Assembly (NCBI RefSeq): GCF_003386195.1
Contig: NZ_QRDX01000002.1
Coordinates: 1-64,000 of the forward strand
Direction: 5' to 3'
Source: Seonamhaeicola aphaedonensis
Lineage (GTDB): Bacteria > Bacteroidota > Bacteroidia > Flavobacteriales > Flavobacteriaceae
Length of the DNA stretch: 64,000 nt
The position numbers and the translations under genes are program-made. The notes under the pieces were generated by a model, which was not told the DNA's origin, made no database searches, and worked only from the letters and a program-made list of their open reading frames with translations. Of the stretch, positions 28,103 through 35,898 are shown piece by piece. How positions within the stretch are numbered: position 1 is the stretch's first letter; every line of letters starts with the position of its first letter.

Positions 28103-29119
28103 CTATTTAAGTTTGTTTTTATTGGTGGAGTTCCTAATAACCAAGTCAGATTTTAAAACCTTTTGGATATAATCCTTGTCTGGGGTTTGTATTCTGTCAA
28201 AAATTAATTCAGCTGCTTCGTAACCCATTTTGTATGCGGGTTGATTAACACTGGTCAATGAAGGCTCTAAAAGCTCATCAACAGGTTCGTTATTAAAACC
28301 AATGATAGCTAAATCTTCAGGGATGCTTAAACCTCTTTCTTTAGCGGCTAACATAGCAGAAATAGCCACTTGATCACTAAAGGCAATAATGCCATCAGGG
28401 GGATTTGGTGAATACAATAATTTTCTGGCAGCACTTAAATTACTCTCTTTAGAAAAATTACAGTGTTCAATATACTCAATACCTATATCAGCATCTTGTA
28501 ACGCTTGTTGGTATCCAAACAAGCGTGTGTTGCTTATTTGAAGTTTTTTGGGTCCGCCAATATAAGCTATGTTTTTACAGCCTAAGGAAATAAGGTGTTC
28601 GGTAGCATCATAAGATGCTTTAAAATTGTCAATAACTACTTTATCGGTTTCAACCTCATCACATTGTCTATTAAATAAAACCAATGGGATGTTTTTTTTC
28701 TTCAGTTCCAGAAAATGTTCAAATTGTTTAGTTTCTCCAGCAAGAGACACAATTAGCCCAGAAACACCTGTTTCAATAAGTTCTTTGGTTAAGCTTTTTT
28801 CGCGTTCAAAAGATTCATTAGACTGACAAATAACTAAATGCATACCGTTTTCTTCAGCCACTTTTTCAATCCCACTTATAGCCATAGCATACAAATGGTA
28901 ACTAATTTTAGGAACTATAACGCCTATAGCATTAAGTTTTTTAGGGGTGAAGTTTTCAGGGAATTTTTTATCAAAGTAATTTAATTCATAGGCAAGGTCA
29001 ATAACTTTCTTACGCATCGTTTCACTAATTCTAGGGTTATCTTGAAGCGCTCTGGAAACTGTAGAGGTAGAAATTCCTAAATTTTTAGCAATATCTTGTA
29101 AAGTGGTTTTCTTTTTCAC
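28103..29119 (-). CDS. LacI-family transcriptional repressor of the adjacent acid-sugar operon
   Basis: 338 aa. The N-terminal helix-turn-helix TLQDIAKNLGISTSTVSRAL with the hinge region (VIDLAYELNY) is classical LacI, followed by a periplasmic-binding-protein-like sugar sensor domain (IGVIVPKISYHLYAMAISGI through DLAIIGFNNEPVDELLEPSLTSV). It is divergent from a six-gene catabolic operon at 29305-35853. Two matching inverted repeats lie in the 185-bp gap; one covers the -33 box of this gene's own promoter, so I infer autoregulation as well as control of the operon. The inducer should be a substrate or intermediate of the operon. Confidence 0.92.
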   Translation of the reverse strand: MKKKTTLQDIAKNLGISTSTVSRALQDNPRISETMRKKVIDLAYELNYFDKKFPENFTPKKLNAIGVIVPKISYHLYAMAISGIEKVAEENGMHLVICQSNESFEREKSLTKELIETGVSGLIVSLAGETKQFEHFLELKKKNIPLVLFNRQCDEVETDKVVIDNFKASYDATEHLISLGCKNIAYIGGPKKLQISNTRLFGYQQALQDADIGIEYIEHCNFSKESNLSAARKLLYSPNPPDGIIAFSDQVAISAMLAAKERGLSIPEDLAIIGFNNEPVDELLEPSLTSVNQPAYKMGYEAAELIFDRIQTPDKDYIQKVLKSDLVIRNSTNKNKLK

Positions 29120-29139
29120 TAAATATATATTATTGGTTT

Positions 29140-29170
29140 CAAAATTAACTAATTATGAGTTTTATGCAAA
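29140..29170 (-). promoter_or_regulatory. Promoter of the LacI-family regulator
   Basis: On the minus strand: -33 box TTTG (29170-29167), 19-bp spacer, -7 box TAATTTTG (29147-29140). Both boxes are exact matches to the Bacteroidota consensus and the spacing equals that of the SRP RNA promoter. The implied transcription start is about 15 nt before the ATG. The -33 box lies inside the first inverted repeat. Confidence 0.65.
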
Positions 29171-29182
29171 ATATTGCACAAA
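29161..29182. promoter_or_regulatory. LacI-type operator 1 (overlaps the regulator's -33 box)
   Basis: Inverted repeat TTATGCAA-N4-TTGCACAA. It has the same architecture as operator 2: common form TTRYGCAA-N4-TTGCRYAA. The 18-bp core with a central TTGC/GCAA pair is normal for LacI-family sites. It covers the -33 box of the divergent regulator gene. Confidence 0.6.
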
Positions 29183-29231
29183 TAATTTAATAATAAATGA
29201 AAATTAACATCTATTTTTTATCATTATACAC

Positions 29232-29239
29232 TATATTTG
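29232..29239 (+). promoter_or_regulatory. -7 box of the acid-sugar operon promoter
   Basis: TATATTTG is an exact TAnnTTTG match. Transcription would begin near 29245, about 60 nt before the first gene and upstream of operator 2. No clear TTTG -33 box is found at the expected place (around 29209), so the promoter may be weak or need an activator. Confidence 0.45.
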
Positions 29240-29265
29240 TATCTTGAATTATTTAAATAACTAAT

Positions 29266-29287
29266 ATTGTGCAAATAATTGCGCAAT
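29266..29287. promoter_or_regulatory. LacI-type operator 2 (in the operon's leader)
   Basis: Inverted repeat TTGTGCAA-N4-TTGCGCAA; the flanking A and T extend the arms to 9 bp with one mismatch. It lies just downstream of the -7 box of the operon and 17 bp before the first start codon, a position that lets a bound repressor block transcription. Confidence 0.65.
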
Positions 29288-29304
29288 GAGAAAATTAAAA
29301 TTAA

Positions 29305-30354
29305 ATGAGTAAAACATACAAAATTGCGGTAGTACCGGGAGATGGTATTGGGAATGAAATTGTACCAGAGGGTTTAAGAGTTATTGATGCAGTAGCTGAA
29401 AAGCATGGTTTTTCAATTGAAACTGAATCATTTGGTTGGGGAGCAGGTTATTACTTAAAGCATAATGAGTTTATGCCGGCTAATGGTTTAGAAACACTAA
29501 AAGCTTTTGATGCTATTTATTTCGGGTCAGTTGGGTTACCAGCAGTTGATGATACCTTACCAGCTAAAGACTATACGTTTAAAGTACGTACAGGTTTTAA
29601 CCAGTATGTAAATCACAGGCCTGTGAGAACTTATCCTGGTGTTACACGACCAATTCGTTCTGAAAAGCATATTGATTTTGTTATAGTAAGGGAGAATACA
29701 GAAGGAGAATTTGTTCAAATGGGTGGTCAATATTTACCAGATGAAGCTAATGGAATGGGTATCGATACAAGTGTTTTCACAAGAAAAGGTATTGAGCGCG
29801 TGGCTCATTACGCTTTTAAATTAGCAAGAACACGTCGTAAAAAAGTTACACATATTACCAAATCTAACACCTTAATTAATAGTTTATCTTATTGGGATAG
29901 AGTTATTAAAGAGGTGGCACAGGAATATCCAGATGTTAAACATGAGCAAATGTATATTGACAACTCTACAGCTATGTTTGTTTTGAAGCCTGAGATTTTT
30001 GACGTGGTGTTAACAACCAATTTATTTGGAGATATTTTAAGTGATTTAGGTGGTGCGGTAATGGGAAGCCTTGGTTTAGGAGGTAGTGGAAATATAAACC
30101 CAGAAAAAGAATTCCCTTCAATGTTTGAGCCTATTCATGGGTCTGCTCCAGATATTGCTGGTAAAAATATTGCAAACCCCTACGGACAAATTTGGTCTGC
30201 CGCCATTATGTTAGAACATATTGGTGAAGTTGAAGCTGCCAACAATATAATGCAAGCTATCGATAAAAGTACTTCTGAAGGTGTTTTAACAGTTGATTTA
30301 GGTGGAAGTGCAAGTACCTCAGATGTTGCCGATGCTGTGATTAAAAACCTTTAA
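29305..30354 (+). CDS. TtuC/DmlA-like beta-decarboxylating hydroxyacid dehydrogenase
   Basis: 349 aa of the isocitrate/isopropylmalate dehydrogenase superfamily. KIAVVPGDGIGNEIVPEGLR, the tartrate-dehydrogenase-like GWGAGYYLKHNEFMPANGLE, the substrate-arginine region KVRTGFNQYVNHRPVRTYPG, VIVRENTEGEF, the metal-site region LTTNLFGDILSDLGG and FEPIHGSAPDIAG are all present. Such enzymes use NAD and a divalent metal to oxidise 2-hydroxy acids (D-malate, tartrate), often with loss of CO2. First gene of the repressor-controlled operon. Together with the DUF1537 kinase, a role on a four-carbon acid sugar or its phosphate is likely (inference). Confidence 0.88.
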   Translation: MSKTYKIAVVPGDGIGNEIVPEGLRVIDAVAEKHGFSIETESFGWGAGYYLKHNEFMPANGLETLKAFDAIYFGSVGLPAVDDTLPAKDYTFKVRTGFNQYVNHRPVRTYPGVTRPIRSEKHIDFVIVRENTEGEFVQMGGQYLPDEANGMGIDTSVFTRKGIERVAHYAFKLARTRRKKVTHITKSNTLINSLSYWDRVIKEVAQEYPDVKHEQMYIDNSTAMFVLKPEIFDVVLTTNLFGDILSDLGGAVMGSLGLGGSGNINPEKEFPSMFEPIHGSAPDIAGKNIANPYGQIWSAAIMLEHIGEVEAANNIMQAIDKSTSEGVLTVDLGGSASTSDVADAVIKNL

Positions 30355-30359
30355 AATTA

Positions 30360-30995
30360 ATGAGCAATATTGTAGATCTTACAATAACTTATTTCAATGG
30401 ATTAAACGGATTTTCTAAAGAAACTGAGAGAACTATTGCTAATGACGGGTGGAATGCTAGTACGCTAACATTCTACTCGCATTGTGGTACTCATATGGAT
30501 GCGCCTATTCATTTTGATGTTAAAAATGAAACTATAGACGAAATTCCTGTTGATAATTTTGTTGGGAAAGCTTGGGTTGTAGATGTGAGATATATTGGTT
30601 CTAAAGGCTTAATTGAAGTTAACCATATTCCTCAAGGTATTATGGAACAATTTACTGAAGGAGATAGCCTTATCTTCTGGACGGGATGGTCTCAATATAT
30701 CAATCAGCCCAAATATCGTGATGAATTACCAAGAATTAGTGAAGGATTAGCCCATTGGTGTCTTGAAAATAAGGTGAAAATGATAGGAGTGGAACCACCT
30801 TCGGTAGCCGATGTGAATAATATTAAAGAGGTTACCAAAGTCCATCAGATTTTATTAGAGGGTGTCGTAATTATTGAAGGGTTAACTAATTTAGATAAGC
30901 TCAGTTCAAATTGTGTAGAATTGATAGCATTACCGCTTAAAATTGGCGATGGAGACGGGGCACCGGCTCGTGTAATAGCCATTGAGAAATATTAA
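30360..30995 (+). CDS. Cyclase-family (kynurenine formamidase-like) metal hydrolase
   Basis: 211 aa. SHCGTHMDAPIHF holds the HxGTHxDxPxH metal motif of the cyclase/KynB family (His41, His45, Asp47, His51). The family hydrolyses amides, lactones or cyclic substrates. In an acid-sugar operon an aldonolactone-opening activity would make sense, but this is a guess from context. It starts 5 bp after the dehydrogenase gene, and its stop overlaps the start of the kinase gene by one base. Confidence 0.83.
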   Translation: MSNIVDLTITYFNGLNGFSKETERTIANDGWNASTLTFYSHCGTHMDAPIHFDVKNETIDEIPVDNFVGKAWVVDVRYIGSKGLIEVNHIPQGIMEQFTEGDSLIFWTGWSQYINQPKYRDELPRISEGLAHWCLENKVKMIGVEPPSVADVNNIKEVTKVHQILLEGVVIIEGLTNLDKLSSNCVELIALPLKIGDGDGAPARVIAIEKY

Positions 30996-32395
30996 TGAAT
31001 ATATCATTATCCAAAATATTATCAGATATACCTGATTCTGATTCAAAAGATTTCAGAAGCTTGAATAAAGTACTTTTTATAGATTTAGATAAAACTTGCA
31101 TCATTGTCGATGATGACCCAACAGGAAACCAAACAGTTTATGATATCCCCTTACTAAACAGTTGGACGGTGGAGACCTTAGCTGAAGAACTAAAACAGTC
31201 CTCCGTTTTTTTTCTTTTAACCAATTCCAGGAGTTTAAGTCCAGAAAAAACAGCAACTGTTTATAATGAAATTGCTGAAAATATTGGTAAGGCTTCGACC
31301 ATTGTTGGTAAACCCGTAACTATTATTAGTAGAAGTGATTCAACATTAAGAGGGCATTTTCCTTTAGAACCTTCAACACTTCAAAGTAGCTTGGGTTTAA
31401 AAAATGCTATAACAGCTTTTATTCCTGTTATGTTTGAAGGGAAGCGAATTACACTTAATGATACGCATTATATTGAGGAGAATGATAATTTAACACCGGT
31501 TAATGAAACCCCGTTTGCCCAAGACCATTCCTTCAAATATACTAAAGCTAATTTAAAAGAATATATTGAAGAAAAATCAAACGGAGCTATAAAAGCTGCC
31601 GACGTATATTCGTTTTCTCTAAAAGCTATTAGATGTAAAAATATTGAGGAGTTAACTCATGAAATAGTCAATTTACCCGATGCATCGTATTGTATTTTCA
31701 ATAGTATAAATTATGCAGATTTAGACAAAGTATCGCAGGCTTTACTACAGGCCGAAAAACAAGGTAAGCAAATAATTTACAGAACCTCTAGTTCTTTTGT
31801 ACCTTCATATATAGGGTTACCTCCAAAAGGTTTGCTTAATGTTTCTGAGGTATTAACTACGGCATCAAATCATGGTGGATTGACCATAGTAGGTTCTTAT
31901 GTGAAGAAATCTTCAGACCAGCTAAAAGAGGCATTACAATTATTTGATGCCACCACCACACTTGAAATTGATGTTGAACAGGTTTTGGGAAAGGCATCCC
32001 AAAACTATTTAAAAGGTGTTATTTCCCATATTGATTCGAATCTCGAATCTGGAAAAGACACTATAGTATTCACTAGTAGAAAACTAGTTACTGGAGGTGA
32101 TACAGCCTCAACAATTAACATAGCGGCTACCATTTCAAATGCTTTGGTATCTATTGTTAATGGACTACATGTTAGACCTAAATACTTGATAGCTAAAGGT
32201 GGTATTACATCCCATGACCTAGCGATTAAGGGGTTAGAGATGACTCGTTCTAAAGTCATCGGACAAATACAACCAGGTATTCCCGTTTGGAAAATGGATA
32301 CCGAAACTAAATTTCCTAATTTGCCTTACATCGTTTTTCCTGGCAACGTAGGAACTACCAAAACACTAAAAGACGTAATAACTAAATTAATGTAA
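30995..32395 (+). CDS. Four-carbon acid sugar kinase (DUF1537 family)
   Basis: 466 aa, full family length. The N-terminal domain has DDDPTGNQTVYDIPLLNSW, FFLLTNSRSLSPEKT and ISRSDSTLRGHFPLEPS (acid-sugar binding); the C-terminal nucleotide-binding domain has IVGSYVKKSSDQLKEAL, LVTGGDTASTI, AKGGITSHDLAIKGLEM and FPGNVGTTKTLKDV. Characterised members phosphorylate D-threonate, L-threonate or D-erythronate at C4 using ATP; products are then oxidised and decarboxylated to dihydroxyacetone phosphate, usually by PdxA2-type or other dehydrogenases. No pdxA2 or matching aldolase gene is present in this window, only the TtuC-like enzyme. Confidence 0.92.
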   Translation: MNISLSKILSDIPDSDSKDFRSLNKVLFIDLDKTCIIVDDDPTGNQTVYDIPLLNSWTVETLAEELKQSSVFFLLTNSRSLSPEKTATVYNEIAENIGKASTIVGKPVTIISRSDSTLRGHFPLEPSTLQSSLGLKNAITAFIPVMFEGKRITLNDTHYIEENDNLTPVNETPFAQDHSFKYTKANLKEYIEEKSNGAIKAADVYSFSLKAIRCKNIEELTHEIVNLPDASYCIFNSINYADLDKVSQALLQAEKQGKQIIYRTSSSFVPSYIGLPPKGLLNVSEVLTTASNHGGLTIVGSYVKKSSDQLKEALQLFDATTTLEIDVEQVLGKASQNYLKGVISHIDSNLESGKDTIVFTSRKLVTGGDTASTINIAATISNALVSIVNGLHVRPKYLIAKGGITSHDLAIKGLEMTRSKVIGQIQPGIPVWKMDTETKFPNLPYIVFPGNVGTTKTLKDVITKLM

Positions 32396-32396
32396 T

Positions 32397-33662
32397 ATGA
32401 ACCAACGCATACCCACCAAAAGATACGGTTTTTTTTTAGGAACCTTTTTAATTACCCTTTTATTGTATGTAGATAGGGTATGCATATCGTCAGCAAAAGA
32501 TTCTATTGGAACAGATTTGAATCTTACTGATATTCAAATGGGTTGGGTGCTAAGCGCATTTGCTTTAGGATATGCGTTATTTCAAGTTCCAGGAGGTGCT
32601 TTAGGAGATAAATACGGTGTTAGAAAAGTAATGACCACCATCATGGTGTTGTGGTCTATATTTACAGCTCTAACGGGTGCAGCTTGGAATTATATATCTA
32701 TGTTGTTTTTCAGATTTATTTTTGGTGCCGGTGAGGCTGGCGCTTTTCCTAATATTTCGAGAGCTGCTTTTTCTTGGGTGCCAACCAAAGAGCGCGGTAT
32801 TTTTCAAGGTATAAACTTTTCAGGATCTAGATTGGGAGCTGCTTTTGCATTACCCTTGGTAGCTTATCTTATTGATGCTTGGGGATGGCGAAATATCTTT
32901 TATTTCTTTGGAGCTATCGGTATTATATTTGCAGTTTTATTTTATACACTTTTTAGTAATAAACCAGAGGAACATAAAGCCTTATCCGATGTTGAGAAAG
33001 AATATATAGTTAAAAACCGTCAGCATGAAGTAGAAAAGGTAGGGGGTAATCTACCTTTAAAAACGGTTTTAACATCAAAGAATGTTATTTTGGCTATGAT
33101 TCAATACATTGGAAGTAATTTTATTTTCTTTTTTACGCTTACATGGTTGTTTCCATACATAAAAGCTAAATACGGACTTAGTTTGGTAACCACTGGTTTT
33201 TACGCTATGTTACCTTTATTAGGAGGGGCTGTAGGTAACTGGGTGTCTGGTTTTATGGTAGATGCTATCTACAAAAAAGGCAAATGGAAACAATCTAGAC
33301 AGTATCCAGCTACCATTGGTTTTGTATTTGTAGTAATTGGTATTATTGCGAGTTTATATATGGATACAGCCTTAGGAGCGGTACTTTGTTTGACGGTGGC
33401 TATCTTTGGAGCTGATATGACGTTGAGTCCTTCTTGGTCCTTCTGTATGGATATTGGAGAGGAAAACTCTGGAAAGGTATCGGGCATGATGAACATGGCA
33501 GGTAACCTAGGAGCTTTTACTACAGCTTTAGCATTTCCCTATTTACGTGAATGGACAGGAACTGACGCGCCTTTCTTTTATGTAGCTGCAACTTTAGGTG
33601 GGGTTGCTATATTTTGTTGGTCTTTTATGAACCCAAATAAAAAGTTGAATGATGAAATCTAA
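32397..33662 (+). CDS. MFS transporter, anion:cation symporter (hexuronate/glucarate) type
   Basis: 421 aa with about 12 hydrophobic segments. RYGFFLGTFLITLLLYVDRV, the loop motif GALGDKYGVRKVMT, FGAGEAGAFPNISRAAFSWV and the second-half repeat place it in the ACS family with GudP, ExuT and DgoT, which take up sugar acids with protons. It starts 1 bp after the kinase stop and overlaps the next gene by 14 bp. It should supply the operon's acid-sugar substrate across the inner membrane. Confidence 0.9.
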   Translation: MNQRIPTKRYGFFLGTFLITLLLYVDRVCISSAKDSIGTDLNLTDIQMGWVLSAFALGYALFQVPGGALGDKYGVRKVMTTIMVLWSIFTALTGAAWNYISMLFFRFIFGAGEAGAFPNISRAAFSWVPTKERGIFQGINFSGSRLGAAFALPLVAYLIDAWGWRNIFYFFGAIGIIFAVLFYTLFSNKPEEHKALSDVEKEYIVKNRQHEVEKVGGNLPLKTVLTSKNVILAMIQYIGSNFIFFFTLTWLFPYIKAKYGLSLVTTGFYAMLPLLGGAVGNWVSGFMVDAIYKKGKWKQSRQYPATIGFVFVVIGIIASLYMDTALGAVLCLTVAIFGADMTLSPSWSFCMDIGEENSGKVSGMMNMAGNLGAFTTALAFPYLREWTGTDAPFFYVAATLGGVAIFCWSFMNPNKKLNDEI

Positions 33663-34677
33663 ATTAAAAGGTGTGGCCATTGGTGCTGGTTATTTTAGTA
33701 AGTTTCAGTATGAAGCGTGGACACGTATTCCAGAAGTTGAAATTATAGCGCTTTGTAATTCTAATTTAGAGCGAGCCAAATCTATTATGGAACCTTATGG
33801 TGTGAAAAATCATTACACTGATTATAAGGAAATGATTTTAAAAGAAAAACCAGATTTTGTTGATATCATCACGCCGCCTGAAACGCACTTTGAGATGTGT
33901 AAATTTGCCGCAGATAACGGTGTTCACATTATTTGTCAGAAACCATTAGCGCCTACTTATGAAGAATCGCAGAAGATTGTAGATTATGTAGCCTCTAAAG
34001 GGGTACGTTTTGTAGTTCATGAAAATTTTAGATTTCAACCTTGGCATCGGGAAATAAAAAAGCTCATTACTAATAACGAAATAGGAGATTTATTCAGTCT
34101 TAACTTTAGGTCTAGAATGGGCGATGGTTGGGGAGATGACGCATATTTAGCAAGACAACCCTATTTTAGAGACTACAAAAATTTACTTATCTATGAAACA
34201 GGTGTCCATTTTATTGATACATTCCGTTGTCATGCTGGTGAAGTTACAAGTGCATATGCCATTTTAAAACGTTTAAATCCTGTGATTAAAGGAGAAGACT
34301 CTGGATTGATGGTTTTAAATTTTGAAAACAATGCGCATGCTATATGGGATGCAAATCGTTATAACGAAAATAATTTCAAAAAATCTAGATATACATTTGG
34401 CGAATACTTAATAGATGGGTCTCAAGGTTCAATTAGGCTTTATTCAGATGGAACAATTACTATTCAGAATTTAGGCGAAACTGAAAGGATACATGAATAT
34501 GTACATAACGATATTGGTTTTGCAGGGGATTGCTGCTATATTTTTCAAAGAGATTTTATTGATAAGCTTAATTCTGGCATAGCCTTTGAAACCAGTGGAG
34601 AAAACTATTTAAAAACGTTACGAGTACAAGAAGCTGTTTATAAATCGGCAGAGATTAATGTACCTGTGACTATATAA
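33649..34677 (+). CDS. Gfo/Idh/MocA family oxidoreductase
   Basis: 342 aa. The Rossmann domain starts LKGVAIGAGYFSKFQYEAW; the family's EKP motif reads CQKPLAPT, keeping the catalytic Lys but with Gln for Glu. The C-terminal half is the alpha/beta domain with ETGVHFIDTFRCHAGEV. NAD-dependent sugar or sugar-acid dehydrogenase; substrate unknown. The gene overlaps the transporter gene by 14 bp, a tight coupling within the operon. Confidence 0.9.
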   Translation: MMKSKLKGVAIGAGYFSKFQYEAWTRIPEVEIIALCNSNLERAKSIMEPYGVKNHYTDYKEMILKEKPDFVDIITPPETHFEMCKFAADNGVHIICQKPLAPTYEESQKIVDYVASKGVRFVVHENFRFQPWHREIKKLITNNEIGDLFSLNFRSRMGDGWGDDAYLARQPYFRDYKNLLIYETGVHFIDTFRCHAGEVTSAYAILKRLNPVIKGEDSGLMVLNFENNAHAIWDANRYNENNFKKSRYTFGEYLIDGSQGSIRLYSDGTITIQNLGETERIHEYVHNDIGFAGDCCYIFQRDFIDKLNSGIAFETSGENYLKTLRVQEAVYKSAEINVPVTI

Positions 34678-34701
34678 TTATTTAATTAACACTAGCTAAA
34701 T

Positions 34702-35853
34702 ATGAAATATTTTATTTGCTTAATAATCACTTGTCTTTGCTTTCAATTATCACATTCTCAACTGCTAGTAAAAGAAACTCAAGACTTAGTTAAGTCGGAT
34801 ACCTTTGTATTAAATAGCATTAATGACTTCAAAATAGATGATGATGCAGAAGCTGTTTATTATCAAGAAAAAAAGCGTGGTACACTTGCAATAAATGCGG
34901 CAAAAATTGAATTAAGAGATAAATGGGCTAGTGCCTCTCTTTATTTTGAAGGGGAAACAGGATATTATTCTGCGGAGCTAAACACTATTACTGAAAACGA
35001 CGGAGAGTCTAATTATGAGTTTTATGTTAATGGAAGAATACTGAAGGCATTGGTGAATCCCGAAACCTCAGAATCTTTTAAGGAAGTTAAACTAAAAATA
35101 GGCAAACTATTTTTAAAGAAAGGCGATAAAATAAAAGTAGCCTCAAAAGCAGTAACTAATGGTAAGATACCAGAAAATGATGGTACGGCTTGGTCTAGAG
35201 GAAGATGGAAATCATTGATTTTAAGCCCCGTAGATTTTGATTTAGCGAATGAATTGAGTAAAGTTGCACCCTTTGAAGAAAAAGATGGTCTGTTGGTTGT
35301 TGAAGCTGAAGATTTTCATTTTAATACTGATAATGAAAGTCCCAGAAAATTTTTATTGCATAAGTATGGTGAAGATTTGCCTATGGGAAATACAAAAAAT
35401 CATACTGAAACTGCTAGTGGTAAAGCCTATTTAAAAGCATTGCCTGATACCAGAGTTACACATGATGATAAGCTTATTATCAATGAGAATTTTTTTCCTA
35501 CTCCTGGTATAGGCGGTATGGTATCTTATAAAGTAAAAATTAATAACCCAGGAACATATTATGTTTGGGTGAGAGCCTTCTCAACAGGAGCCGAAGATAA
35601 TGGGATTCATGTGGGGGTAAATGGAACATGGCCTAAAAGTGGACAAAGAATTCAGCTTTGTAAAGGAAAACATAAATGGACTTGGTCATCCGCACAACGG
35701 GTGCCTGAAAATCATTGTGGGAATCCGCAAACAATTACATTGACTTTTGAAGAGGCTGGAGAGCACATTATTTCTTTTTCCATGCGTGAAGATGGCTTTG
35801 AACTAGATAAGTGGATTTTAGCAAAAGACAAGACTTATATTCCAGAAAATTAA
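34702..35853 (+). CDS. Exported protein with carbohydrate-binding-like beta domain, end of acid-sugar operon
   Basis: 383 aa with a signal peptide (MKYFICLIITCLCFQLSHSQ). The first half (about 30-190) looks like a beta-sandwich (WASASLYFEGETGYYSAEL). The second half begins LLVVEAEDFHFNTDNESPRK and contains NPGTYYVWVRAFSTGAEDN, IQLCKGKHKWTWSSAQRV and HIISFSMREDGFELDKWIL, a pattern seen in non-catalytic domains attached to polysaccharide-degrading enzymes. No catalytic residues are evident. It follows the oxidoreductase gene by 24 bp, so it is probably the last gene of the operon and may capture glycans or the substrate in the periplasm or at the surface. Confidence 0.7.
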   Translation: MKYFICLIITCLCFQLSHSQLLVKETQDLVKSDTFVLNSINDFKIDDDAEAVYYQEKKRGTLAINAAKIELRDKWASASLYFEGETGYYSAELNTITENDGESNYEFYVNGRILKALVNPETSESFKEVKLKIGKLFLKKGDKIKVASKAVTNGKIPENDGTAWSRGRWKSLILSPVDFDLANELSKVAPFEEKDGLLVVEAEDFHFNTDNESPRKFLLHKYGEDLPMGNTKNHTETASGKAYLKALPDTRVTHDDKLIINENFFPTPGIGGMVSYKVKINNPGTYYVWVRAFSTGAEDNGIHVGVNGTWPKSGQRIQLCKGKHKWTWSSAQRVPENHCGNPQTITLTFEEAGEHIISFSMREDGFELDKWILAKDKTYIPEN

Positions 35854-35898
35854 AAGGATTTTTTAAGTTCAATTTTTAAATGGCTTTCTGAAAAAACG

